64,000 bases of DNA from Sphingobacteriales bacterium 44-61 (GCA_001898405.1 MKTW01000001.1:806001-870000), one strand, 5' to 3'. Shown: positions 8,548 through 16,466, numbered from the stretch's first letter. The notes: generated from the sequence alone by a model not told the origin. Program-made: numbers and translations.

Positions 8548-9159
8548 CTACCAGTCCTTCCCCTGTCCTCCGCCCTGTTTGGATTTCTCTTTCTGAAGCC
8601 GCTGCTGCACCTGTTTTTCTTTTTGTTCCAGCAGCTTAAGCCGTTGCTCTGCTTCTTTCTGGCTCATTTTAGGTTGAGGTTTTTGCTGCTGCTTTTGCTG
8701 CTTTTTATTGTCTTCTTTTTTGGGAGGGTTCTTTTTCTTCAGTTCCAGCAAAGCTTTTTGCAGGTTTTCCCGCGCATCTTTATCGGTAGGGTCCTGGCGC
8801 AAAGCATCTTTATACGCATCTATACTTTCTTCCAGTTTTTTCTGGCCGGAAAGAATAGCGCCTTTGTTATAATAGGCCTTTGCCTTGACAGATGGATCAT
8901 TGGTTTTAAAAGCAAGATCATTCAGCAGTTTGATGGCTTCATCCGCTTTGTTTTGTTTATACAGGGCATTTGCCTGGTTGAATTTTGCAGTAGCGTTATT
9001 CGGATCTGCAGCCAGCACTTCTGCATATGCCTGCTCTGCCTGCTGGTACTGCTGCTGTTTGTACAAATCATTCCCCTTTAGAATCAGCTTGTCAAACTCC
9101 TGTGCAGAAAGGACTTTCACGAAGAAAAGCGAAGCTACTATGGTTACAATATGCTTCAT
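8548..9159 (-). CDS. batC: BatC-like TPR protein
   Basis: The protein is about 203 residues from ATG 9159, which gives a clean signal peptide (MKHIVTIVASLFFVKVLSAQ). It has about three TPR units (for example YKQQQYQQAEQAYAEVLAAD, then NNATAKFNQANALYKQ, then AYYNKGAILSGQ). The tail is low-complexity and Lys/Gln-rich (PPKKEDNKKQQKQQQKPQPK). The start overlaps the BatB stop by four bases (ATGA), so it is co-translated with the VWA protein. This order and architecture match BatC of the Bacteroides aerotolerance operon, thought to act in the periplasm with VWA partners. Confidence 0.82.
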   Translation of the reverse strand: MKHIVTIVASLFFVKVLSAQEFDKLILKGNDLYKQQQYQQAEQAYAEVLAADPNNATAKFNQANALYKQNKADEAIKLLNDLAFKTNDPSVKAKAYYNKGAILSGQKKLEESIDAYKDALRQDPTDKDARENLQKALLELKKKNPPKKEDNKKQQKQQQKPQPKMSQKEAEQRLKLLEQKEKQVQQRLQKEKSKQGGGQGKDW

Positions 9160-10157
9160 GCTTTTCGCTTTTTTATTTCGGGAATAAAATATTCTGCCAG
9201 CAGCAGCATAAACATGGCCAGGGCAAACCAACCGTAATAAGCGTTGAAGTTCATCAGCGATACATCACCATAAGCCCGCGTTTCTATTTGTGACAACTGT
9301 GCTTTCAATTGTTTTACTGCGTCGTCAGTATCCTGCAAGCGCACATATACGCCATTTGTACTTTCTGCCAGTTGTTTTAATTCATCTTCGTTCAGGCGGG
9401 AGATCACTTCATTGCCAGAAGCATCGCGTTTGTTTTCGCCTGTTGAAGCATCAGGTATATAAGAGCCTTCCGGGGAGCCGATACCAACTGTGTTGATCAT
9501 CATTCCCTGTGAAGACAATTCTTTAGCTGTAGTAATGGCGGCAGGGTCATGGTCTTCCCCATCAGAGATCAACACCACTGCTTTGAATCTTCTTTCTGCT
9601 GCAATAAACGCATTAGAGCTCATCCGCAGTGCATCGCTGATCACCGTGCCCTGCTGGGGCACAGCATCCGGGCTTGCCGAGGCTACAAACATGCGTGCCG
9701 CTTCATGATCGGTGGTCAGCGGCATTTGAAGATAGGCTTTGCCGGCAAACAGTACCAGCCCGATCCTGTCGTCGGGCATCACATCCATTAATTTATTGAT
9801 CAGTTGTCTGGCTCTTTCCAGCCTGTTGGGAGGAAGATCAGTAGCCAGCATACTTTTGCTAACATCCAGTGCAATCACCACATCGATCCCTTTCCGTTCA
9901 ATACCTTCCTCTCCTGCCGGTTTGCGCAGGTCCATAAGAGCAAGCACGCCTGCGGCAAATGCGAGGCTCATCATGCCTGATTTCAGTGAAAACAAAGAGG
10001 AAGAATAATTACCGGTAAGTGCTTTTACCAGGTGGGCGTCGCCAATTCTTTTGACAACCTGTTTCTTCCATTTCCATAATAAAAAAAACAGCACACCAAA
10101 TAAAACAAGGGCTCCGAGAAGCCAGATGTATTCTTTATGGAGGAATTGGTAGCCCAT
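9156..10157 (-). CDS. batB: BatB-like VWA-domain membrane protein
   Basis: This is a 333-residue protein with two N-terminal hydrophobic segments (about 11-28 and 57-77), a VWA domain and a C-terminal TM helix (about 305-325). The metal-ion-dependent adhesion site is intact (DVSKSM, then TDHEAA and ISDGEDHD). KGIDVVIALDVSKSML followed by PPNRLERAR is characteristic of BatA/BatB. It heads a two-gene unit with the TPR gene. BatA, BatD and the MoxR ATPase that usually accompany it are not in the flanking sequence: the upstream neighbour is a beta-lactamase. Confidence 0.85.
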   Translation of the reverse strand: MGYQFLHKEYIWLLGALVLFGVLFFLLWKWKKQVVKRIGDAHLVKALTGNYSSSLFSLKSGMMSLAFAAGVLALMDLRKPAGEEGIERKGIDVVIALDVSKSMLATDLPPNRLERARQLINKLMDVMPDDRIGLVLFAGKAYLQMPLTTDHEAARMFVASASPDAVPQQGTVISDALRMSSNAFIAAERRFKAVVLISDGEDHDPAAITTAKELSSQGMMINTVGIGSPEGSYIPDASTGENKRDASGNEVISRLNEDELKQLAESTNGVYVRLQDTDDAVKQLKAQLSQIETRAYGDVSLMNFNAYYGWFALAMFMLLLAEYFIPEIKKRKA

Positions 10158-10214
10158 AGGGATTGAAAGTTACGATATAGCAAGAATCACACCGTTTTCG
10201 ATACCCATCGATTT

Positions 10215-11027
10215 CTACATTTTCCCTTCAAAAAATCCGAGATCCTTCAAGATATCCTTTACTATTTTCAAGCGTACAGGCCCCATATCAAAATTACGAT
10301 CGGTTGATTCGATGTTCAATACGAAAAAATACGGATGCCGGTTTTCTTCGATCCATCCTACGATCCAGCCGATCCGTTTGCCGCTCTTTTCATCCCAGCC
10401 TCCCATGCCGGTTTTATAACCGAAACGGTAATTGGCATTGTCTTCAAACAGCATGGCTCTTTTTACTACTTCCTGGTAGGTTTTATAAAAAGGAAGCTGG
10501 TCAAAGTACAATCTTTTCACCAGGCCCAGTTCTTCATCAGGCGTTATCTTCAACGAATTGTCGAGCCAGAAAGTATCAACTGCAGACGTGATCTTCTTAG
10601 TGCCATAGCTTACAGAGTCGAGCCAGAACTGCATGGTATCTTTTCCGATACGGCGCGCCACTTCCTGGAAATAGGGAACGGATGAAACACGGAATGCTTC
10701 ATACATGCTCAGGTCTTTGTTCCAGGAATCGACAGATCTTTTTACACCGTCCCATTTTATCACCATGCTGTCGCTGCTGATCTTACCGGTTTGCAAACCG
10801 ATCAATGCATTAACGATCTTAAAAGTTGAGGCCGGCAGGTAGCTGCTGTCGCGGTAACGGGCAAGGTTGTATACAGTAAACTTCCCTGTTCCATTATTCA
10901 TTAGGGCAAAGCAGCCTGTGACCTTATTGTCATCGAAATATTTTTTAAGACTGTTGTCTTCTTTTACATTGTTGGGGGAACAACTTCCTAATACCAGCAA
11001 AAGCAGAAATCCGGCAATAACACGCAT
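10215..11027 (-). CDS. Class D (OXA-type) beta-lactamase, predicted lipoprotein
   Basis: This 270-residue protein carries the class D signature set: STFK (S67-x-x-K70, K70 being the lysine that is carbamylated in the family), SSV at 115-117, YGT at 141-143 in place of YGN, W154, and KTG at 205-207 followed by the GWIVGWIEE strand. The N-terminus has a lipobox (LLVLGSC, C16), so it is probably lipid-anchored in the periplasm. It is intact and preceded by a TAnnTTTG element. Some chromosomal class D-like proteins act on weak substrates or act as sensors, so resistance itself is not shown. Confidence 0.9.
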   Translation of the reverse strand: MRVIAGFLLLLVLGSCSPNNVKEDNSLKKYFDDNKVTGCFALMNNGTGKFTVYNLARYRDSSYLPASTFKIVNALIGLQTGKISSDSMVIKWDGVKRSVDSWNKDLSMYEAFRVSSVPYFQEVARRIGKDTMQFWLDSVSYGTKKITSAVDTFWLDNSLKITPDEELGLVKRLYFDQLPFYKTYQEVVKRAMLFEDNANYRFGYKTGMGGWDEKSGKRIGWIVGWIEENRHPYFFVLNIESTDRNFDMGPVRLKIVKDILKDLGFFEGKM

Positions 11028-11042
11028 GAGCTAAAATTTCGG

Positions 11043-11050
11043 CAAAATTA
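11043..11050 (-). promoter_or_regulatory. Bacteroidota -7 element for the class D beta-lactamase gene
   Basis: TAATTTTG on the minus strand matches TAnnTTTG and lies 15 bases upstream of the start codon. No convincing -33 TTTG is seen. Confidence 0.45.
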
Positions 11051-11097
11051 ACCCCCTTGCTCCAATAAGGATCACACAGAGGATAAGGTTTTGATTT

Positions 11098-11157
11098 TTT
11101 TCCCACGAAGACAACAAAGACCACAAAGAATAGGTCTCTGTTGTCTTCGTGGGAAAA
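11098..11157. repeat. Intergenic hairpin of CAAAG-periodic type, copy 1
   Basis: A perfect 18-bp inverted repeat (11098-11115 and 11140-11157) flanks a loop that holds ACRAAGANN units with a 9-base period (ACGAAGACA, ACAAAGACC, ACAAAGAAT). The 12-mer CACAAAGAATAG at 11122-11133 recurs exactly at 40203-40214, and the TTTTCCCAC start of the arm recurs there too. It lies between the divergent bla and kbl genes, so it is not a terminator of either. Confidence 0.75.
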
Positions 11158-11275
11158 CCACTTGTTCTTGCAGGGAACCCGGTTTTGAAACCCATTGCGG
11201 GAAGAATTTTGTGGGACACGAAATTTTATCCATAACTGAAACAAACGTAGGTTTGCGACTCTAAAAGTCCCTGTT

Positions 11276-12463
11276 ATGAATGCAAATTTTGCAAAGCGCA
11301 TAGCCAAAGAAGTAGACGACGTAAAAGCTGCCGGCCTGTATAAAACCGAAAGGATCATCACCAGCCCGCAAGGCGCAGAGATCACCGTAGGCGGCAAAAC
11401 CGTATTGAATTTTTGTGCCAACAATTATCTCGGGCTCTCTTCCCATCCCCGGGTGATTGAGGCGGCGCATAAAGCTATTGATACGCACGGGTATGGCATG
11501 AGCAGCGTCCGGTTTATTTGCGGCACACAGGACATACACAAGGAACTGGAAAAAAAGATCTCTGACTTTCTTGGCACTGAAGATACCATCCTGTACGCAG
11601 CAGCTTTTGATGCCAATGGCGGGGTATTCGAGCCATTGTTTGGTGAAGAAGATGCGATCATCTCCGATGCATTGAACCACGCTTCCATTATCGACGGCGT
11701 CCGCCTTTGCAAAGCACAGCGCTTCCGTTATGAGCATAATAATATGGCCGACCTGGAAGCCAAACTGAAAGAAGCAGCCGGTTGCCGCAGCCGTATCATC
11801 GTTACGGACGGGTCATTCAGTATGGACGGAACCATTGCACAGTTGGACAAGATCGTGGCATTGGCCGAACAATACGATGCAGTGATCATGATAGACGAAT
11901 GCCATTCCTCCGGCTTTTTGGGAAAAACCGGTCGCGGCACACATGAATACCGCGGAGTGGTAGGAAAAATCGATATCATTACCGGTACCCTGGGCAAAGC
12001 ACTCGGCGGAGCTTCCGGCGGTTTCACATCCGGCAGCAAGGCGGTGATCGACATGCTGCGCCAGAAATCAAGGCCCTATCTTTTCAGCAATACACTGGCG
12101 CCTTCTATTGTGGGTGCTTCCATTGCTGTGCTTGATATGCTCACCGAAACAACGGCCCTGCGCGATAAACTCGAATTCAATACCAAATATTTCCGGGAGA
12201 AAATGACAGCAGCCGGTTTTGATATAAAACCCGGTGATCACCCGATTGTACCGATCATGCTGTATGAGGCAGTGCTGGCACAGCAGTTTGCTGCCAAACT
12301 GTTGGAAGAAGGCATTTATGTGATCGGCTTTTTCTTCCCTGTAGTGGCCAAAGGCCAGGCAAGGATAAGGGTGCAGTTGAGCGCAGCACATGAACAGGCA
12401 CATCTGGATAAGGCGATCGCAGCATTTACAAAAATTGGTAAAGAATTGGGCGTACTGAAATAA
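11276..12463 (+). CDS. kbl: Glycine C-acetyltransferase (2-amino-3-ketobutyrate CoA ligase)
   Basis: Kbl is a PLP enzyme that cleaves 2-amino-3-ketobutyrate with CoA to glycine and acetyl-CoA in threonine breakdown. The 395-residue protein matches E. coli Kbl along its length: NFCANNYLGL, GMSSVRFICGTQ, DALNHASIIDGVRLCKA, DECHSSGFLG, and the PLP lysine K241 in TGTLGKALGG. The nearly unbroken match to Kbl favours it over the related serine palmitoyltransferase and 8-amino-7-oxononanoate synthase. The threonine dehydrogenase gene usually paired with it is not adjacent. Confidence 0.94.
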   Translation: MNANFAKRIAKEVDDVKAAGLYKTERIITSPQGAEITVGGKTVLNFCANNYLGLSSHPRVIEAAHKAIDTHGYGMSSVRFICGTQDIHKELEKKISDFLGTEDTILYAAAFDANGGVFEPLFGEEDAIISDALNHASIIDGVRLCKAQRFRYEHNNMADLEAKLKEAAGCRSRIIVTDGSFSMDGTIAQLDKIVALAEQYDAVIMIDECHSSGFLGKTGRGTHEYRGVVGKIDIITGTLGKALGGASGGFTSGSKAVIDMLRQKSRPYLFSNTLAPSIVGASIAVLDMLTETTALRDKLEFNTKYFREKMTAAGFDIKPGDHPIVPIMLYEAVLAQQFAAKLLEEGIYVIGFFFPVVAKGQARIRVQLSAAHEQAHLDKAIAAFTKIGKELGVLK

Positions 12464-12474
12464 TCCGGCCACAG

Positions 12475-12502
12475 AAGCCGTTAAGTGAAAGCTTAACGGC
12501 TT
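12475..12502 (+). terminator. Hairpin after kbl
   Basis: A perfect 11-bp inverted repeat (AAGCCGTTAAG / CTTAACGGCTT) with a six-base loop starts 12 bases after the kbl stop. The T-tract after it is short, so termination may be incomplete. Confidence 0.6.
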
Positions 12503-12723
12503 TGCGGTTCAGCAGTTGGAATTGAACACGAGTAGTTTGTATGCATGAATCGTAGTATTACGAATGCAGGTTGAGGTTCAGATAAAAGAACAGGGGTAAA
12601 AAACCTTCGTAAAAATTATGAAACTCCGGTTCCGGACATTATTTTAGCACTCTCACTCGCATATTCGAAGTCCTTCCTTTGAATTTCCCGCAACAGTTTT
12701 ATTTAATCTGACAAAAAGTACCA

Positions 12724-12852
12724 ATGAAGAAGATGATTTTTTTCCTTGTTACGGGAATCGTAATGCTTAGTATGTTATCCTCCTGTGCTGCTACAAAAAG
12801 AGATTGCCAGGGAGTAAAACATTATAAACAGAAAGGCGGCTTTTATATGTAA
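12724..12852 (+). CDS. Very small predicted lipoprotein (42 residues)
   Basis: MKKMIFFLVTGIVMLSMLSS precedes a lipobox cysteine at position 21 (LSSC), and the mature peptide ATKRDCQGVKHYKQKGGFYM is short and basic. The lipoprotein signal is textbook and a strong terminator follows 24 bases after the stop, so the ORF stands as a monocistronic unit. I recall similar tiny lipoproteins with a conserved basic or aromatic tail in other Bacteroidota genomes, but I know of no function. It is too short for routine ORF calling. Confidence 0.7.
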   Translation: MKKMIFFLVTGIVMLSMLSSCAATKRDCQGVKHYKQKGGFYM

Positions 12853-12876
12853 GCCTGCTGCTGTTCACCTACTGAG

Positions 12877-12909
12877 ATCCCGGTCATTTCCGGGATTTTT
12901 TATTTTTAT
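12877..12909 (+). terminator. Rho-independent terminator after the small lipoprotein gene
   Basis: The 7-bp GC-rich stem ATCCCGG / CCGGGAT has a six-base loop and is followed by TTTTTATTTTTAT. Confidence 0.88.
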
Positions 12910-12922
12910 CCAAAACCGTTCA

Positions 12923-13438
12923 ATGAAGTATCTGTTCCTGCCTGGCTGCATATTTCTTTTCTCTGCAATGCTTAAAGCTCAATCCGGGTTTCCTCATGGC
13001 TGGGAAGGCAACTGGAAAGGCGAGCTGCTCTGGTATACCGAAACAGGAAAAGAGCCGAAAAAAGTGAATATGGAGCTGCGGATCCACCGGCAGGACACGG
13101 CCTGGGGCTGGCAATTGATCTATGGTTTTCCTTCAGAAGACAACCGTCCTTATACTCTTTTCGCAAAGGATACAACCAAAGGCCATTGGGCCATTAACGA
13201 GCATAATGACATTGTCCTGGACCAGTTTTTCCTTGCAGGCCGGCTCAGTGGGGCGTTTACGGTCGGCAATACCACGATCCTGAACACTTATCAACTGCAG
13301 GGTGATAGTTTGGTGGTAGAGTTCAATAACCTGCAAGCCAAACCCTTATCGACGAGCGGAAAAGGAACAGCAGAATCCCCCACAGTAGAAAGCTACCGGG
13401 TAAAAGGATATCAGAGAGCTGTATTGCGCCGGAAATGA
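12923..13438 (+). CDS. Secreted hypothetical protein, possibly lipocalin-like
   Basis: This is a 171-residue protein with a signal peptide (cleavage likely after LKAQ) and a mature chain of alternating beta-type segments starting GFPHGWEGNWKGELLWY. The strands WNGEL-like, WGWQLIYGF, YTLFAKD, HWAINEHNDIVLDQFFL and SLVVEFNN suggest a small beta-barrel or lipocalin-like fold, but no catalytic motif is visible. It has its own upstream terminator boundary and is followed by about 180 bases without a gene. Function unknown. Confidence 0.75.
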   Translation: MKYLFLPGCIFLFSAMLKAQSGFPHGWEGNWKGELLWYTETGKEPKKVNMELRIHRQDTAWGWQLIYGFPSEDNRPYTLFAKDTTKGHWAINEHNDIVLDQFFLAGRLSGAFTVGNTTILNTYQLQGDSLVVEFNNLQAKPLSTSGKGTAESPTVESYRVKGYQRAVLRRK

Positions 13439-13540
13439 TGGTTTACACCTATCATATTGTTCATTTGCCATATACAACCGTATTTCACCCGGTATTTTCC
13501 TCATTTCACAGGCAAAAACTTGCTTTTGGTCAATATTGAG

Positions 13541-13571
13541 TTGGGGCGGCTGAAAACTGCCTCTATCTTTG
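13541..13571 (+). promoter_or_regulatory. Complete Bacteroidota promoter for the 64-residue anchored peptide
   Basis: TTG (13541-13543) and TATCTTTG (13564-13571) are separated by 20 bases, matching the -33/-7 pattern of Bacteroidota sigma-A promoters. Transcription would start about 40 bases before ATG 13621. Confidence 0.65.
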
Positions 13572-13620
13572 TGTAACATTTGAGGCGCTGCCCGCGTCAA
13601 AATGTTCAGAAACCACGCAG

Positions 13621-13815
13621 ATGAAACAGAAGCTTACCTTAAAAATCGTTTTACTTACAATCGCCCTTACCGGTACTTTCCTGATCTTACGCTCTTCCAG
13701 CCCGGCCCAGCCCGATAGTGCCGGTACAGAAAGCCTGGATGCTTCCTGCAAAAAACAGGAGAGCAGCGGCGTAATTTGGGAGAATATTTCCCATCAATTC
13801 TTCTCTTCTTTCTAA
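13621..13815 (+). CDS. Small anchored or exported peptide preceding an ECF sigma gene
   Basis: The 64-residue ORF begins MKQKLTLKIVLLTIALTGTF, a basic N-terminus followed by one hydrophobic helix. A Ser/Pro-rich segment follows, then a C-terminal stretch with an aromatic/hydrophobic block (IWENISHQFFSSF). A complete -33/-7 promoter lies 50 bases upstream. The following sigma gene begins 120 bases downstream with its own -7-like motif. Function unknown; the conserved-looking WENISHQFF tail suggests a defined interaction rather than random translation. Confidence 0.6.
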   Translation: MKQKLTLKIVLLTIALTGTFLILRSSSPAQPDSAGTESLDASCKKQESSGVIWENISHQFFSSF

Positions 13816-13904
13816 GGCCCAGCGTATTCCCGACTCAATTCCAGCCTGGGATGTAACATTTCGCTATCACTATTCGTATAACAATAAATTCCGCCCGGCC
13901 ATTG

Positions 13905-13912
13905 TATTTTTG
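13905..13912 (+). promoter_or_regulatory. Bacteroidota -7 element for the ECF sigma operon
   Basis: TATTTTTG matches TAnnTTTG and ends 23 bases before ATG 13936. No good -33 element is seen, so the promoter may be weak or recognised by an alternative sigma factor. Confidence 0.4.
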
Positions 13913-13935
13913 CCAGAAGCGGAACCCGGCTGTTT

Positions 13936-14421
13936 ATGACTGAAAGGGAATATAACGAGTGCGTCAACACCTATTCTGACAATGTTTATCGCTTCATCCT
14001 GAAAAATCTCCGTCATGAGGAGGATGCCCGGGATGTGGTGCAGACCGCTTTTGAGAAAATGTGGAGGAACCGGCATGAAGTAGACCCGCTTCGTTCCAAA
14101 TCTTATCTTTTTACAGTAGCCTACCACCAAATGATCGACCATATTCGCAAGGTGAAAAGGATAAGCCTGAAAGAAGAATTTACGGAAGGGACGAAAGTGC
14201 AGGATCGGCCGGTCAATAACCTGAAAAAAGTGCTGGAAGAAGCGCTTAGTCGCCTAAGCGAGACCCAGCGCTCACTAGTACTGCTGAAAGACTATGAAGG
14301 ATACAGTTACGAAGAAATCGGCCGGATAACCAACCTGAGTGAAAGCCAGGTAAAAGTTTATCTTCACAGGGCCAGGGTGCAACTGAAGGAATATTTGGTG
14401 AAAATTGAAAATGTAATATAA
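13936..14421 (+). CDS. ECF-family RNA polymerase sigma factor
   Basis: This is a 161-residue sigma-70 family member with region 2 (YSDNVYRFILKNLRHEEDAR, DVVQTAFEKMW, YLFTVAYHQMIDHIRK) and region 4 (LSETQRSLVLLKDYEGYSYE, EIGRITNLSESQVKVYLHRA). It opens a three-gene unit with a membrane-anchored regulator-like protein and a beta-barrel protein. The layout suggests a stress or envelope regulon in which the next gene restrains the sigma factor; that is inference from architecture. Confidence 0.93.
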   Translation: MTEREYNECVNTYSDNVYRFILKNLRHEEDARDVVQTAFEKMWRNRHEVDPLRSKSYLFTVAYHQMIDHIRKVKRISLKEEFTEGTKVQDRPVNNLKKVLEEALSRLSETQRSLVLLKDYEGYSYEEIGRITNLSESQVKVYLHRARVQLKEYLVKIENVI

Positions 14422-14443
14422 ATGGGCAATGCCTGCATCGCAC

Positions 14444-15505
14444 ATGAATATTGACCGTCATAATTATGAAGAGTTTTTTATCCTTTACCTGGATAATGAA
14501 CTGACCGCAGAAGAGCGCCGCAGGGTGGAGGATTTTGCTGCCGCAAATCCTGACCTCAAAGAGGAGCTCGACCTGCTGCTGCAAAGCAAACTGGTACCTG
14601 ACACAGCTATTGTGTTTAACAGCAAGGAAGAACTCCTGAAACAGGAATCTCCCATCGGCTCCCATAATTACACAGAATGGCTGTTGCTCTATGCTGATAA
14701 TGAACTGGACCCGGCGCATAAAGCAACCCTTGAACAATGGATCGCCCAGAACCCTGCTGCCGGCCAGGAACTGGCGCTGCTGCAAAAAGCAAGGCTTCAG
14801 CCCGATGAAACAATTGTTTTCACTGATAAGTATTTATTATACCGTAAAGAAGAAGGCCGTGTTGCTCCCATCCGTTGGTGGAGAATGGCTGCCGCCGCAG
14901 CTTTGCTGCTGGCTGTAAGCACCGCTACATTTATGTTCAACCGCAAGCATTCTGACAGTATTGCCTCCAATGGCGACAGGGAAACAAGACCTGTCGCACA
15001 AACAAATGTGCAAACAGGTAAAGACACGCATAGCGTTGCTCCTTCGATCACCGAAAAAAGTATCGAGTCTTCTACTACTGCAATCAATTTGCAGAAAGAT
15101 GCGGTTGTTGCTAAAAAGAACAACGATGAACAAGCTGCTACCACAACCACAACTATTATAACGCAGACAGCGGCTGTTCCCGACAATACACAACAACCGG
15201 AAGAAAGCACTCCTGCAGTAATGGTAAAGCGTACAAGTATCAATGAGCTGCTGGCAGACCAATCTGTTACCGGCACTGATCTGGCTGCTGATCCATCCTT
15301 AACAATTCGGAAAGAAATTAACGCCCTTCCGGATGTAACCCAGGAAGAAGTTCAGCCGTTTGATATAATGAACCAGTCAGAAAAGAAAAACAGGCTCCGC
15401 GGATTTTTCCGGAAAATCACAAGGACCTTTGAGAAGACCACCAATATCAAAGCTACCGACGGTGAAGACCGTTTGCTGGTGGGCGGACTGGCGATCAAAT
15501 TTTAA
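14444..15505 (+). CDS. Membrane-anchored anti-sigma-like protein with duplicated N-terminal module
   Basis: The protein is about 353 residues from ATG 14444 (MNIDRHNYEEFF). The cytosolic part holds two copies of a helical module of about 60 residues: YEEFFILYLDNELTAEERRR, then YTEWLLLYADNELDPAHKAT. Each ends in a NP-(D/A)-x2-(E/Q)-ELxLL helix, resembling a zinc-less anti-sigma domain. A single TM (WRMAAAAALLLAVSTATFMF, about residue 148) is followed by a long Thr/Ser/Gln-rich periplasmic part and a basic C-terminal segment (FFRKITRTFEKT). It starts 22 bases after the sigma stop. The anti-sigma role is inferred from position and the D-N-E-L modules. Confidence 0.75.
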   Translation: MNIDRHNYEEFFILYLDNELTAEERRRVEDFAAANPDLKEELDLLLQSKLVPDTAIVFNSKEELLKQESPIGSHNYTEWLLLYADNELDPAHKATLEQWIAQNPAAGQELALLQKARLQPDETIVFTDKYLLYRKEEGRVAPIRWWRMAAAAALLLAVSTATFMFNRKHSDSIASNGDRETRPVAQTNVQTGKDTHSVAPSITEKSIESSTTAINLQKDAVVAKKNNDEQAATTTTTIITQTAAVPDNTQQPEESTPAVMVKRTSINELLADQSVTGTDLAADPSLTIRKEINALPDVTQEEVQPFDIMNQSEKKNRLRGFFRKITRTFEKTTNIKATDGEDRLLVGGLAIKF

Positions 15506-15529
15506 GTCACTATTAAAGCATAGAAGAAG

Positions 15530-16390
15530 ATGAAAAGGATTTTTACACTGTGCATAGGATTATGCACCATGGCAACAGCTTTTGCCCAAACAGATACGAC
15601 CGGCAAATCCGCTACCGATACAACCGGCAAACCACGCGTTGATACGATCAAGATCGGCGGTATGGTGATCATCCGCGAACCAGGCGGTGGTGATACCGTA
15701 AAATCGCGCCGCAACCGTGATTTCAATATACGCCTCGGCCGCCGCAGTTACGACAGGCCTGCCAATATCAGCACCAACTGGCTGATCCTCGACCTGGGTT
15801 TTTCCAATTACAACGATAAAACCAATTACAGCGGTACTGAAGCACAGGCATTCGCTCCCGGAAGCAATGAAGACTGGTTCAAACTCCGTGGCTGGAAATC
15901 GCGCAGCGTGAACATATGGATATTGATGCAGCGCATCAACCTGGTCAAGCATGTGGTGAATCTTAAATATGGCCTCGGTCTTGAATTGAATAACTATTTC
16001 TTTGACGACAAGAGCATCAAGTTCAATAAAAACCCAACACTGGTTGATCAATCTTATTCCGGTCTTACTAAAAATAAACTGGCCGCAGACTATGTTACCA
16101 TGCCGGTGATGCTCAACTTCAACTTTACACCCAACAAGCGCAGGAACTATGGCCTTAGCGCAGGTATCAGTGCAGGCTATTTATACAGTGCCCGCCAAAA
16201 AATAAAACTGGATGGCGATGTAGATAAAACCAAGGGCAATTTTGATCTGCGCAAATGGAAGCTTTCCTATGTAGGCGAAATATCACTGGGCGTAGTAAAA
16301 CTGTATGGCTCTTATGCTTTTGAAAGCATGTTCGAAAAAGGACTGGATCTCACTCCGTATAATTTCGGATTGCGCTTCAGCAACTGGTAG
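15530..16390 (+). CDS. Outer-membrane beta-barrel protein, PorT-like
   Basis: This is a 286-residue protein with a signal peptide ending in AFAQ and a linker containing repeated DTTGK units. Amphipathic beta strands then run to a C-terminal barrel ending in aromatic FGLRFSNW. Strands such as VNLKYGLGLELNNYFF, YVTMPVMLNFNFTP and YGLSAGISAGYLYSA are typical of Bacteroidota outer-membrane barrels. It begins 24 bases after the anti-sigma-like gene and is closed by a strong terminator, so it is the last gene of the sigma operon and a likely target or sensor in it. Confidence 0.78.
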   Translation: MKRIFTLCIGLCTMATAFAQTDTTGKSATDTTGKPRVDTIKIGGMVIIREPGGGDTVKSRRNRDFNIRLGRRSYDRPANISTNWLILDLGFSNYNDKTNYSGTEAQAFAPGSNEDWFKLRGWKSRSVNIWILMQRINLVKHVVNLKYGLGLELNNYFFDDKSIKFNKNPTLVDQSYSGLTKNKLAADYVTMPVMLNFNFTPNKRRNYGLSAGISAGYLYSARQKIKLDGDVDKTKGNFDLRKWKLSYVGEISLGVVKLYGSYAFESMFEKGLDLTPYNFGLRFSNW

Positions 16391-16435
16391 AAGAACTACG
16401 AAGTAATAAATAAGGTCACTTATATTCTTATCCAC

Positions 16436-16466
16436 ATCCCGCTGGAAATTTCCAGCGGGATTTTTC
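16436..16466 (+). terminator. Terminator after the sigma/anti-sigma/barrel operon
   Basis: A 26-bp perfect palindrome (arms ATCCCGCTGGAAA / TTTCCAGCGGGAT) is followed directly by TTTTTCTTT. Confidence 0.88.

Noticed and set aside
9160-9231. Extended start for the BatC-like protein.
   Set aside because: It would overlap batB by 76 bases and hide the signal peptide that begins at ATG 9159.
11276-12463. Serine palmitoyltransferase or 8-amino-7-oxononanoate synthase as the identity of this PLP enzyme.
   Set aside because: The motifs FICGTQ, DALNHASIIDGVRLCKA and TGTLGKALGG match Kbl along the whole length better than either alternative.
14797-15276. Leftward ORF opposite the anti-sigma-like gene.
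   Set aside because: It is an antisense shadow of a Thr/Ser-rich coding stretch, hydrophobic by complementarity, with no own promoter.
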